Shown piece after piece: positions 35,673 through 47,950 of a stretch of DNA of 64,000 bases. Each line of letters starts with the position of its first letter. Positions within the stretch are counted from its first letter, which is position 1. The stretch lies in assembly GCF_030272615.1 (NCBI RefSeq), contig NC_081408.1, forward strand, positions 408,052,889 to 408,116,888. The letters run 5' to 3'. The stretch comes from Cryptomeria japonica (taxonomy: Eukaryota > Streptophyta > Pinopsida > Cupressales > Cupressaceae). The position numbers and the translations under genes were made by a program. The notes below the pieces were generated by a model. That model did no database searches, had not been told where the DNA came from, and saw nothing but the letters and a program-made list of their open reading frames with translations.

Positions 35673-37060
35673 TAGACAACATGCAATCCAACATAAATGT
35701 ATTATATGCATATAATATGCTCCTTTCAAAAAAAGAATGTGTAATACATTAGAGAGAACCCTGATTCTTCTATGAATCAAATGAACTAAATTTTCCCATG
35801 CCCAATGATATTGTAGAACGTGTTGGGTCTCAAATCAACAAATTGGATAGGTTCTAAGGAAATGCCAACTCCTATGATCAAACCCTCCAATTGACTTGGC
35901 CAACTTATAGAGTGAACCTATTTGGTTACTAACTCTCTCACTTTAGGCTCTGCAGGACCTAGGTGGGTATACCTACTCACTAGTTGTTCCTTCAACCAAT
36001 GCTTTTTATAGCAGATTTAGTGTCTTAATCTGATATCTCCTAGTCTTAGAATGGCATAAGTTTCTTAAACAGACCGATTTCAGATGTGTGTATTAATCTA
36101 TGTATCTTAAAAAAGTATATATATTACACTTTGGCTAAATTACCTACTATACCTACTCTACTAATCCTAATGCTTAAAATTAAAGGGTAACTGGTATGGT
36201 TAAAGGGTTTGTTTACAAATGATCAGTGCCTTTCCTCTTATTTGGGCTACAGAGTCTTATATTTCATCAGGACTTATTGTGTAAATTTATGAGACAGTTT
36301 TTAAACCCACCCCCTCTCGGCGAGTCTGTCAGTTACTGTTTCTTATGAGCTCTACTTCAATGTCTATATTGTAAACCGCTTGAATGAATTTAACCCTAAC
36401 TTTAAGAGACCATCCAAGGAAGAAATACAAGGAACAATTACAATTCACAAGTAAATCTTTTTTTATCCAAATCTACAATATGAAACACAAAATTTCACTG
36501 GAAGAACACAAATAACCTTATCTCCTTTAGATAATATCACAAGCAACTGCCTTCTAAAAATATGTTAACTCTCAACACATATGAGAAAGAAAATGCAACA
36601 GGTTATTTTTGATAAAAAGTTTAAAAGTACAAAATTTGCCTCCACTTTTTGTCTCTCTCTATTCTCCCTTCTCTCTTTACATTTTACATCACACATATAT
36701 ATGTGTTTGAATGGTTTTCATACCCCTTTGGGTGAAAAGACACCCCCCTTTTAAATAAAAATAATTCCAAATCCCGAAATCGCCTTAGTTTATGTAATTA
36801 ATTGTCACTTTACAAGTTGTTTAGGTATATTAGAGGTATTTTAAGGCTATTTTATGGGTATATAATGGATAAATGGTCTTTAAATGATGTAAATACCCCC
36901 TTTGGTGCTTCACACTCCATTTTTTATGCCCATTATTGTGTTTATGTTATGGTTTCATATTGTGCAACAAATATAAAATATATTACTTGTACCTATTCAA
37001 TATATATATATATGTATATATATATTTAGAATTTTTCTTGCTCCTTGTCTTGGAATTTGG
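35673..37060. other. Spacer with unclassified repeat remains
   Basis: There is no coding similarity. A TGTTGGGTCTC at 35820 and a C-rich CCACCCCCTCTCGG at about 36307 resemble pieces of copia-type LTRs, but no ends or duplications could be paired. A TA microsatellite lies at 36998-37025. Confidence 0.4.
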
Positions 37061-38140
37061 AATTCTAAAAATTGCAAATTTTAGGGTTCCAACTGAACGT
37101 ATCATCACCTAAGAAGAATTTACTACCATCATAACTCCCATATATAGAAAACCACTACATGCATGGAGTCATGTAGAATGATGTTCCAAAATTAATCAAC
37201 CATGCATCGTCACTTACATTTTTAATAGAAGACGCAAGAAACACATATCGAAATTCCTCAAAGGAGGTATTTGAATTTGAATCATCATTATATTCCTTCT
37301 TATCCTTCCTCAATTTATAGTTCTTTTAATACAACCAATCTTACTATAGTGAAATAATTTCACATTTGACTTCCTTGGAGGCTTGGATGTTCCATTTGAC
37401 TTCCTCTAAGGTTTGGATATTCCATTTGACATCTATTTTTCCTTCCTTCTTGTTTTTTCTCGTCTACATTTAATGACCTTTAAATAATAAAGAATCTTTA
37501 GTAGACTCTATAAATTTACACCTTAGTTCTATAGATAATAACGCTTCAATGACCTCCTTAAATTTGAACTTAGAAGGGGTGTTATTGATCATCATCACAA
37601 GGCTATAATATGAATCTAAAAATGAATAAAATAAATTAATACACTAATAATTCGTCCTTCTATCAACTAATATCCATTAACTTATAATAGCATTAAAATG
37701 ATTTTGATGCTTAGTTACTAAATCTCCATTAGTCATTTTCAAAGATTAATATTTCAAAAAAAAATTATTTCCCAATTTGGATTTTGTTGGATAAAAATTC
37801 CCAATATCATCCTCTATAACATTTTCTCGATAAATATTCAAGAGAATCAATTATAAAGGCACAAACAAATGATATATCTAGCCATTATATCCATGAGGAA
37901 TAAAACTAGGCACTACAGTCCATTGATTGTGATCTACTAACATGAATATTTTGAGTTTCAAAGCTCAAAATATCTGTTGACAATATTTTTAAACTCTATT
38001 TTTCCAAAAGTGCTAGCCATTTCCCTGTGCTTCAAAAATATTCACCAATGTAATATACTCCTATTGGAGCAAAAATTAACATAGTGCCAAAATTTTGTTC
38101 CTCTCCCATCTAATAAACTAAACCAACTCTAAAACCAAAT
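37060..38140 (-). pseudogene. Ty1/copia gag-protease remnant
   Basis: On the minus strand there is a primer-site-like TTTGGTTTTAGAGTTGG (about 38123-38140). Gag pieces follow (about 37990-37430, with HQNHFNAIIS, an INLFYSFLDSYYSLV-like segment and KFKEVIEALLSIE, the UBN2-type gag pattern). A basic linker leads to the start of the protease (about 37235-37070, DAWLINFGTSFYMTP, then WFSIYGSYDG and FFLGDD). In copia proteases the catalytic motif is D-S-G-A; here the aspartate position reads N, and a stop follows it. Integrase and polymerase are absent, so the copy is truncated near 37060. Confidence 0.7.
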
Positions 38141-39590
38141 AAAGGAGAAAAATACTAATCTAAAATACAATAGCATTTACAAAAATTAGCATAATCTAAA
38201 TATTCATTAGATAAATAAAGATATTGCATGAGAAGTACCTTAGAATTCCTTTCGTAAAAAAACCTAGCAACAAATAGCACCACTTTGATTTTAGTCATAA
38301 TAAGAATACATATAATACAATAAGTGAATTTATCCTTTTATTAGGGATATCTTCAACTCTTCTTCCTCGAGCTATTTTAGTAGTTTGAACACATGTATTC
38401 TAACTATATTATTACATCCCACCCAAATTGCTCTATTTATAAGCATGAATAAGACTAAAAATAGTATGATTTCTAAAACAATTCTCTAGATGATTTTCCA
38501 AAGTAGTACTCAAGTTTGACCCTACACCTTAACATTAGTTGAATTTCTAAAGTAAACTTGTGTCCTCTTCATTGAATCTAAACACCCATAATGACTTGTC
38601 TTCATGTGACCCTACATAAAAAATATTTAATAAAACCTTTAATTTAAATGCATTTATAATGTTACATACAACAAATTTCTAGAACATTGATTCACCCAGA
38701 GTGAGGCATCCCACTTTAGGTGTTCCACCATCGAATAAATATTTCATGTAAAGTGTACAATACGTTTTCCAATAAGTTTCAAGGTTAAATACACTTGCTT
38801 CAATTACTCACATTTTTCTAAATCTATTATTTTTATATAGTTTTGTATATCTTACATTATCAAACTTGTAACATGATTTTCTTTTACATGTCCCTTTGTA
38901 ATTTAGACATGTCTTTGTACTCATTCATTTGATATTATAATATATGAGATAAATATTATTGCATTCAATGTGTTTATGTGTTTGTGGTTATTAAGCAACA
39001 TTTTTGAAGATGAAATCGATGTTGATTGGATATTTTCTTATGCATATTTTTAATATAATTGCTATTCATAGTATGCTTAAGTGTGAGATGTTTCATGTAT
39101 AAATTATATAGGAGTGGTTGGATTAATTTTCAATTATGAAGCACACCAAACATATAGTCCTACTTCACTAGAAAACTATCTCCAAATTGTTACTTATTGA
39201 AATAGAATATAATCGTATCTATGTGGATTAATATTATATTTATTAAAGCATGTGAGGTGATAGATTTAAGTTGTTGAAAAACATGGATAATGGTCACATG
39301 TTTGAATCCCTAGCTTCAATTGTCACATAATTAAGAGCAACTCATGTGACTGAATGTTATACAGTTCACATTATTTGGATTGTATGTGCTTTTAATTTAC
39401 ACAAGTCAAATTTTCTTATTAAAATATGACAAAAAATGAAGTTTTTTTTGGAAGTTATTATAACTTTCTATTACTATAATTTAAGTTATTTCTACTTTGA
39501 CACACTTGCTCACTTAGATTTACACGCACGCGCACACACTATAGAAAGTGAAAACAAAATGCAACTTAAACAAATATATATATATATATT
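38141..39590. other. AT-rich spacer, may include the copia 5' LTR
   Basis: The position upstream of the primer-site-like sequence is where the 5' LTR of the copia remnant should be, but I cannot define TG...CA ends. No supported gene. An AT microsatellite closes the region at about 39573-39590. Confidence 0.4.
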
Positions 39591-39597
39591 TTATATT

Positions 39598-39784
39598 CAC
39601 TATCGTGGAATCTGGAGGTGTCCTTGCCGAAGCGAGACTAATCCCCCAGTGTGTACGATCCACTCACAAGGTAGCAACACACACAGTGTTAACACAGTCG
39701 GGGACTCGAACTCAAGACCATGGGGAGCATACCCACACCTTAAGTTGCAATCCACGACTGGACGAGCTAGGACTGAAACCCAAA
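39598..39784 (-). mobile_element. Second tRNA-derived SINE
   Basis: On the minus strand a head with an A-box-like TAGCTCGTCCAGT (39757-39769) and a strong B box AGTTCGAGTCC (39702-39712) is followed by a short unrelated body. It is flanked by similar AT-rich sequences (ATATATATTTTA on both sides, near 39580 and 39785), which may be an imperfect target duplication. The body is unlike that of the SINE at 6.7 kb, so it belongs to a different family. Confidence 0.6.
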
Positions 39785-40218
39785 AATATATATTTTAGTT
39801 ATTCACCTCTATGTTTTACATCATTTTATGTAGATATCTTTGATGACCTATGATTGCTCACTTAGTGCAATGCTAGTGGAAACTAAGTGATCTGATGTGC
39901 AAGAGATTTCTTAATGTATCAATGTGCCCTAGAAATTGATGCTACGTAGTTGAAAATAGAGTGGGGATCTTTCCTTCTTAATTCCTGAGTTGAGGCATTG
40001 GGATTCCTTTTTATGAAATAATCACCCAAAAGGAGAAGAAAGTTTTCATTGGCGGTCAAAATCACCATCGACAAGTTTGCATATTGAGAAAAGAAGATGA
40101 TAAAAAAGTTAGTTTATACAACAAACTCAATAATGTTCTAGTTCATTAATAGCTCTCATAGACACGCCTGTAGAACACAAAAGAAGAGACAAAGGTGTGT
40201 AGACTGTTTTATTTTATA

Positions 40219-40400
40219 GCCCTTGTGGACATGCATGCAAAATGTGGAGGCATATCCAAAATATGCGAACTAAATGTGGAAGCTGTAAGTTATATAATTT
40301 GTTGAAATAGCATTAGAAACTTGAGGCGAATGCAATTGGAAGGATTAAAGCCGATCCATACGACATTTTGTCATCATTCTCCCTGCTGCGCCAAAAGCGG
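40219..40400 (+). pseudogene. Degraded PPR-like gene fragment
   Basis: Plus-strand text reading ALVDMHAKCGGISK, then LRRMQLEGLKPIHTTF and CCAKSGR, closely resembles consecutive repeats of plant pentatricopeptide-repeat proteins (which usually show ALVDMYAKCG and MQLAGVKPD). Stops and lost bases separate the repeats. Only about two repeats are clear; coding-like but unassignable text continues to about 40620. Such proteins bind organellar RNA, but this piece is non-functional. Confidence 0.5.
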
Positions 40401-41387
40401 AAGGCTTTACAACTGAATATGCACAAAACGGATTTCGCAAGGAAGTTGTCAAAATCTTTGAATCAATGAAGCATGTTGGAACCTTGGAAGCAGAGGATGC
40501 TACAAATCATGCATTTCTATGAAACCTCTATGCTTCACTCATAAGTGAAATGAAACTACAATGATTGAAAGCAAGAATGTTGTGAAGAAGTGTGGATGTA
40601 GTAATAATTCTTATAAGAAATTAGATCACACTCACAAATACACATAATCTATGCAAAGTTGCAAGAATTGACAACAAAAGAACACAGGGTACTGGAATAT
40701 AAGCAATGATTCGAATAACCACAATTTCTTTTTGGGACACAAAATGCTTCAAAGATGCTTTCAACGGTAATAATGGATATGTGAGGTGGGGCTTGGCATT
40801 TGGTCAATTTCAGTAATTATTAAAGATGTGCCTTTTGTAAATGATCCTAGAGTATTAACTTTGATAATACTAATAAGTTTGTAAAAGGATAAGCAATTCA
40901 ATGTGTAATCTTGGGGTGGCATATGATGAACTGTTCAAGTTTGACATAGCAATAGTTGTGTATGATCTCATCTTCACTTCAATCCGTGTTGTGTGGAAAC
41001 ATACAATCGTTTGGGATTCATCTATAAAGCGAAAAAATGGATGTTAATGCAAGCATGATCAAGAAGGTTGCAATGACAAATCTAGAATATATGCAGAAGT
41101 TTATAATAACCTAGGGGTCTTGCATAGGGATGCATATATCCTTCAGTATGTGAAAGTGTGAATTAAGGCATGTCGCAAAAATTGATTCATTCACCTTTAT
41201 GGAGGGCATTGAGTTTATCCATTCATTCCAATAGAAAGATATGTGTTTTGTGTTCTCAAATGGTTGGGTGGCGAGATGATTGCAACTATAGATGAAGTAG
41301 ATAAAGATGGAGAAGTATCTCAACATAACTCATGACTTAGGTTTTCATTGAAGTTGTATTATTGAAAAAGTGACTTATATCACTTAT
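40401..41387. other. Spacer without recognisable genes
   Basis: Only short frames on both strands, none with a motif. It may include decayed flanks of the PPR-like fragment. Confidence 0.45.
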
Positions 41388-41863
41388 TGTAACTAGAGTT
41401 AGAATTTGACCTTAATTTTGTTAAAGTTAGGTAAATCTTAACTTGTGTCCAAAAAGGTAGTTACTAGAAGTAATAACTTAGGTGGTTATCTAAAGTGATA
41501 TATCGTAAGTAGTTATCCTAAGTACTTAGGCTAAGTGGTTACAAGGTAGTAATTCTCTAAAGCCTATAAATTGAAGGCTTTTGTATTGTAAAAAGGGGAG
41601 ACTCTTAGAGGGGGGAACTCTGGAGAATTTTCTAGAGAAGCTTTTGGAGAAATTTATTTTTGCACTTCATATAGAATGGTTTTTGAACAGTGTATATTTT
41701 CAAAAATATAATAAAGAATGCATTTGATTTGTATGTCTTGAATGCGTTTCTCGGTTATTATTATCAATTTCTCGTATTTTAAATTGATAATCCCTTTGTG
41801 TACTTGTGCAATCTATAGATATTTAGTTCAAATGATATACATGTAAATGATGAAACACAATCA
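41388..41863 (+). mobile_element. Possible short LTR (copia-type)
   Basis: The segment has a TATA box (TATAAA, 41565-41570), then a poly(A) signal (AATAAAG, 41710-41716) and ends in CA at 41863. Five bases later comes TGGTATCTTGG (41869-41879), like the TGGTATC primer site of plant copia elements. The start at TGTAACTAG is a guess, and no partner LTR or duplication was found. Confidence 0.4.
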
Positions 41864-43107
41864 TACCCTGGTATCTTGGTTTGAAAGAGCTAAGGCAACT
41901 TGTTCCTTCATATGTTGAAATATGTTTTCTTTATTTTATCACCATTGCATATCAACACTTATCTTGTGCTCAAAACCCCTTTGTAATCATTATCTATTTT
42001 GAAATCTCACTTGGTATTCGTGTGTTTGCCAATATGGTTTCTATTATCTATTTGCTTTAGTTTATCTTTCTTCCTTTTTGTACTTTTAGGTAAAAAGTAC
42101 ACAAAAATTACATATATCCCTATCATACGAGGGAGTTGCCCCTCTCAAACGTAGAGGAAGATTGTGGATTTGTTGCAATCTCTCCAACTGTTGGCACAGT
42201 TGTCACTGCTCTTTGGGCAATCAGGGTTAGTTTTGAAGGTGAATTCGTAGTGACAAATTGTTTACCAACAATGCTATAATATTTGTTTACACCCTTGGTT
42301 TATCTTTTAACTCAATCCATTCTTCCACCATCCCATTAGAGTCCTCTACTTTTGTTATAATTCTAAGGGGAAGTGACTTCTCCCTTTCATGATAAAGTTG
42401 CAATAGGAGGCCTCTTTGATATTCATTCTCAATGAATGATGTAAATGACTTTAATTGAACATCTCCTACAGAAATTAATGTGTTCTATGTGATATCATAT
42501 AGAATAGCTAGATCATGTAAATAAAATTCATAAAATTGGTCTTGCATGTAAGGAGTAGCCTTTAGCTAAGTAGATAAAAATGAATTTGGTGTGGACAATG
42601 AAATAGGGAGATCACCGATTAATTGGCTAAACTAAAAAACTAGAAATTATTCTTATAAAATTAGGGCATAAACCCTAGCAAGTGGCCTACATCTCATAAC
42701 CTAAATAACCATATTAGCCATTTGACCAATTTTGACCATTAATTTATTATTTCTAAGTTTTTTCTCTCAATTTCTCTTTCATGTTGCACTATTATTTATG
42801 TTATCTTCTTATTCCATATGTGCTTTAGCTAAGCATTTTTTTCCATATTATTTCATAAATTTAGCCCAAGAGTAACTAGAGTTGGGATTAGAGGTTCTTG
42901 TGGAGGGTTTATCTTTTGACCAGGATTTCGAGTTTTCTTATGTATTTCAATAATGATCATTTGAGCCAATTTATCCAAACCTCTCCCTTACTGCTAATAA
43001 GCTTGCAATTGATTCTCCAACTAACAACTTTATTATCCAATCCCATTTCCTTCTATTAGTAGTCTTTTAATTACTCTTCTAATTCTCTAATTTATTGAAG
43101 AGCCTGT
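41864..43107. other. Spacer, possibly internal remains of an LTR element
   Basis: AT-rich sequence follows the possible LTR. No domain is recognisable in any frame. Confidence 0.4.
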
Positions 43108-43832
43108 CAGGACCTGCAAAATTCTACATATTTTAGTCCAATACTGCTTGTCTAAGAATCCCTAAACCCTAGATTCAGTATTGTCATTCGTCAAGAAATC
43201 CTGTCATTATTGTATCTTCTCTCATTGTCCTCCTTGTTTTATGTCTATACTTAATAAATACCATCCAAGCAATACTTCATTACCATTCCCCGCAGTACCT
43301 CAAGCCCGCAGGAGTGATCCAGGTCACTTTTGAAGAAGTGTTGCGGGATAGCGGTGTATAAGTCTCACCAAATAGTCTGTACTGCAGTCTCACATAACAT
43401 AAGTCTTGACACATAAAAGTCTTCGTGGGGAAGCGATAAGCTGCAAGACCGTGACAATTACACAAAGTTGCAAAGAAAGTGTTGCGGGGTAGCGGTAAAT
43501 TAGCACAACCCCACACAGTCTCTGTCTTGAGCCATAAAAAATGCGGTCGGGGGGGGAGGGGGGGGGGGAAGCCTACAGGCCTGCAGTGATTATAAGGCAA
43601 GGTCTCGGGATGGCGGTAAGAAGGCAGCAACCAATTCAAGAAGCCCCACAATCCCGAAAGAGGGAAGAAATTGTTTAGAGTAATACTGCGCAATCTGAGG
43701 GAAAAGTTTAGTATCAAGATGAGATCTTGGAACAAGTTACCCGCCTTCGTGTATTGAAAGACTTCATTTGCAACTGTCAAATTCAAGTAAATTGGGTTGA
43801 AGCTGGTCTTGAAACCAAGAATTTTTTTCACA
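43108..43832 (+). other. GC-rich leader with repeated motifs and a long G run
   Basis: Upstream of the 43.8-kb ORF, the phrase GTGTTGCGGG(G/A)TAGCGGTAA recurs (about 43340, 43480 and, degraded, 43600). A G run with a single A break lies at about 43551-43568. TGTCAGGACCTGC at 43108 could be an LTR start, but no partner was found. Confidence 0.45.
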
Positions 43833-46694
43833 ATGCCCCGTAAAACTAAGTCTACAAAACAAAGAGGGGAATCTTCAACCCCTAAGGAGAAGAAGAGGCC
43901 CTTGCAACGGTCTATATTAGATGTGTTGTTAGATTATGATGGTAAGGCATCGCCTCAAAGAAACATTTTAGGGATGAGGCTTGAGGGTGTAGGGATGTTG
44001 CAATTCCCAAGTCAGGTTGGGATTTGTTCTAGTACTTTTATCATAAAATTCCAAGTCAGGTTGGGATTTGTTCTAGTACTTTTATCATAAAAGGAGCAGT
44101 AAGGTTCTTATTTCAAACCCTTGGATCTTGGACCTAGCCAAGTTGATAGTGCCCAATGTTTTTGTTGATGTTGATCTCATTAGGGTATTGGCACAACACT
44201 ATCGTCTGGTTACAAGGACTATAAGAATGCCTAGTGGATCCCCTATGGTAGTAGTGACTAAATATGCCATCACAGATTGTTTCATGCTGAATAAGAAAGT
44301 TCTCACTAAAATTGACCTAGAGAAGTTTGAACAAGATTATAAGAGGTTAAGGATACCTATCGGAGTGATGAGATTCCAATGTATAGGAGAAGGGGCACGA
44401 ATAATAAAACAATGACCATTGTAGACAGTGGGCCATTTTCAATGGATGAATTTCAAGTGTAATTCAAAAGAACATACTTTGCCTTTCGTCAAGTGCTTGG
44501 AGTGGATTCAATAGACAAAATGCCTATTGTCTTGATCATGGTGGCCATGAGAATACAAAATTCAAAGGTGAATATAGAATTTGGATTTGCCTCAGAGATT
44601 GAGAAGAAGATACATGAGCAATTGGTTAAATGGAAGGATGGTAGGAATCCATTTGATTTCAAACATTATTCCCATTTTGTCATTTGATTTTGTACCAAAA
44701 CATGAACAAATAAAGCTAGAGGCTAAATTTGGGAGTGCTTGATAACCAAGGCAATAGGTTGGCACTTCAACATTGGTGTTACATATGGGATAGGAGATGT
44801 CAAAACAATGATTATGTAATCTTCCATGATGATTTCTTAGTCACAATTATGGCTACTTTAAATCATATTTCACCGAGGCTACCCCAACAAATAATGGAAG
44901 TATTGAGGCCTTTGGCCCTGAATCCAAAGAAGGGACATACACATAATTTCAGTGATTTGTTTTTCATGGATAACTACACACTTATCAGAGTATATGGATT
45001 CCCACAAGCCCCCACCATCTGCCAAAATTTGTCTCAGCAAGGTGTCTTTTCTTGAATTTATATGGTAGATGATGTGGATAGAGAAGGATTTTATGGTCCA
45101 AAGTAAAAAGAAAGACACCTTTTTGCCACATGTGACTGTGTGTGCATAATTTTTTGTTGGCTCTGATACTTTAAAAGAATTGCCGAACTATTTAAAAGGA
45201 AAGTATTCTTTGAGATCAGGAGTAGAAAGGGTTTTTGACCTTCAAGGCCATATGAATTTTGTGAGACAAAAAATCTTGGCGATCACCCATGAGATGGACT
45301 ATGATGAGGATGTTATAAAAAATTGTGTGATAGCTCCTAAGGTTTTCCAAAGAAAAAGAAAATAAAACATTTTAATGAAACTAGAAGAGGAAAGGAAGAC
45401 AAGAGATCCGAGTCTTTTAGAGTTCTTTGTAGAAGAGAGTAATCCTCTCAAGAGGATTGATTTGATGATTGATAAATTTGTCTATGGTAAATCAATAGCT
45501 GAGATTGAAGGGAAACCATCCGAACCTACCAAGCTCTCGGTCAAGAGACAAAAATGAGTTATGATTACCGAGCCCTCTCTAGATGCGATCTTTGTACAAT
45601 AGTCCTCACCAAGCCCACCACTCAATCAACTAGTGCCCAAAAGAAAAAATATTGATGATCCTAACCCTCTTGTTCCATATGAGATGATTGGAGAAGTAAG
45701 GGATACATAGGAGGTTGCTAGCACATTGAGGCACATGAGGGATGATGTAGAGGTTGACTAGCCCTCAAAATCACCACCTAGATATGAGATTGAGGCTCAT
45801 AGTCCTTAAGCTAGGAGGGATGTGCAAACACAGGATGAGAAAGAGCCACATGAAGATGAGAGGATTGCAACTTCTTTGAGATTTATAGAAGATCATGAAT
45901 TCATAAAGACACCTAAGTTTTAGGATTTTTGGATTAAAATGAAGATGAAGGAATTTGAAGAAAGGGTACAAATGAATAAAATGGGAGTAGATGAATCCCA
46001 ACATGATGAAATTGTCACTCAAATTTTCAAAAAACTCAAAATAAATGGAATTGATACTACACCCAATGAGGCTAGAATAATGGTATTGAAAAGTGACATG
46101 TTGATTATTCCTAGCATGGAAGTACATAAAATATTTTTGCCTGATCAAGTGAGAAATCAAGATGACCCCATGTTAGTTGTATAATTTGATTCAGAACAGG
46201 GAATGAGTGGCACATGATACAATCCAAAGATTGAGACTTTTTCTTGGTCGCCGAGGCATAAAAATACAAAAAAACCAAAGTTGTTGATGATTGTTCAAGA
46301 GATAAGGGGCACGACCATGGTCAAAACACTTAAAGACACTTTGGCACTAGAAGCTGCCACCATGACATTGCACTCAACCATGTTTACTCAAGCTATTGTT
46401 AAGAATATGGAACTCAAATTGGTTGAGTATGAATAGGCTCAAATTGATATGAATGAAGAAATAAATAGATTATTTATAGAACATGTGAAATTGAAACAAC
46501 AACTGGAGGGAGCAACGTCATCTCAAGGCAAAGAGCTTATTGTATATCAATCCTCCCGAAGAAAAAAGTCTAGTACTAATTCAATTTCTATAGAGCAATT
46601 TAAAACATTAAAACAAGGATTGGAGAAGGAGATTGAAGAACTAAAAGGGCTCAATGAAGCCGCCTGTTTGTCTCTTAATGATTCTAATAACTAG
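43833..46694 (+). pseudogene. Decayed retroelement ORF, unknown family
   Basis: An ATG at 43833 starts a Lys/Ser-rich N-terminus (PRKTKSTKQRGE). Recognisable coding text follows through frames 44128-44415 (LIRVLAQHYRLVTRTIRMP), 44493-44687, 44729-45055, 45180-45557, 45939-46184 and 46449-46694, the last two Glu/Lys-rich coiled coil. A 44-bp tandem duplication (units at 44007 and 44051) breaks the frame, and many stops follow. No protease, polymerase or zinc motif is seen. It looks like the long single ORF of a non-autonomous LTR element and ends against a foreign LTR near 46.75 kb. I do not recognise the family. Confidence 0.45.
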
Positions 46695-46749
46695 ACTCTG
46701 AGGCCATGAATTATGGATTGGACATCCATACTAAGTAGTCATATGATCA

Positions 46750-47950
46750 TCATGAAAGCTCATTTCTCTGTCAACCCAGGGCATATACTTGAAATGGGTC
46801 AGCAAGGTATGTGCACTAAAGTCCTCATTGTAGTCATTCTACTAAGAAGAAAACGTTTCTGAAAGTAAAGTGTAAGGAAAAAGTAATGATTGAGATGCTT
46901 GAATAAAACTACCTTGAATCCAGAAAGAACAAGAACTTAGTTCATAGTAAGCAGGCAAGAAACTACTCTATTTGCCTTGGCTGCATGGACAGTCTCATGA
47001 TGATTTCCAGTGGATGCAGGAACAGTCAACCGCCAGGACAACAAACTAAATACTAAAGGAAAATAACTGCTGAATACAACAGGTAGAATTCTTACTAAGT
47101 GGGCCCCCTCAGCAAGTCTTCACAAAACTCAACTAAGTTCTACAAACTGGAATACTATCTTATTAATCTGAAAACACTTGTTACATCATAGTATTTGCTG
47201 AAAACTGTTCTGCAATAAAAGACTGAAAATTACAATAGCTGATGTTCACCATCCTTGAGAAGGGATATCTGAACTTATTTATAATAAAGAAACTCCTAAC
47301 TAACTCTAGCTACTGGCAGGTCCACTCCCAAAACATTAGGAGGATGCCATTTATTACAACATAAGAAAGAGGACAGGGAGTTACACTCTGAATAGGAAAC
47401 AATCAAGCTGTTTCAACTATAGAGGAAATCTAGCATAACTATCTCTCCTAGATTTATTCTCCTACAAACATGAAAACCAAAGTTTCATAATTACACTCTC
47501 CAAGCTGTAGATAACCGATTGTTGACTCCTTCAATACTCATCTTGCTGCGATTTTGTCATCAACCAACTAACTAGTATGAACTTCCACACAATGAATCCT
47601 TGACCTTTTCCTATTCTTCATTAACTCATGCATCATGTTATTAGCATGTACGAAACAAATGTATATCTATTCCATATCAGAATAACATTTATCTAACTAC
47701 ATGCAATATTAATATGGATAAATCACATAACATGATCACTTCATTATTAATCATAATTTCAACCAAAAGAAATATATATATATATATATATATAAAATTG
47801 TAAGTTCATGCCATTTTGTCAAGCTCATGAAAACATAACAGGATCATTGTTTAATAGAGTTTAGGACTTAGACAGTATCTAGACCCTTGTCAAAACCTAG
47901 TAAAATTATACAAAACATAGACAAAATTGAGCCATTATTAGAGCTCATCA
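46750..47950 (-). mobile_element. 3' LTR of a minus-strand element, same family as the 27.4-kb solo LTR
   Basis: The minus strand from 47950 starts TGATGAGCTCTAATAATGGC, close to the start of the solo LTR at 27414, and similarity continues to about 46755 (ACTTGAAATGGGYCAGC). The TATA box (TATAAATA on the minus strand, 47276-47283) sits where it does in the other copy. The distal end, expected to read CAACA, is not recognisable, so the low boundary is approximate. A purine-rich tract (GAAGATATGTGGGAA) at 47951-47965 precedes the LTR start, fixing it as a 3' LTR. A TA microsatellite inside is at 47770-47793. Confidence 0.7.

Noticed and set aside
43280-43831. 183-residue minus-strand frame with Pro-rich stretches
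   Set aside because: It is antisense to the GC-rich leader and G run, which yields a proline run by composition. No motif.
46750-47950. 3' LTR of the plus-strand ORF at 43.8 kb
   Set aside because: The TATA box, the purine tract and homology to the 27.4-kb solo LTR all put this LTR on the minus strand, belonging to the ORF on its right.
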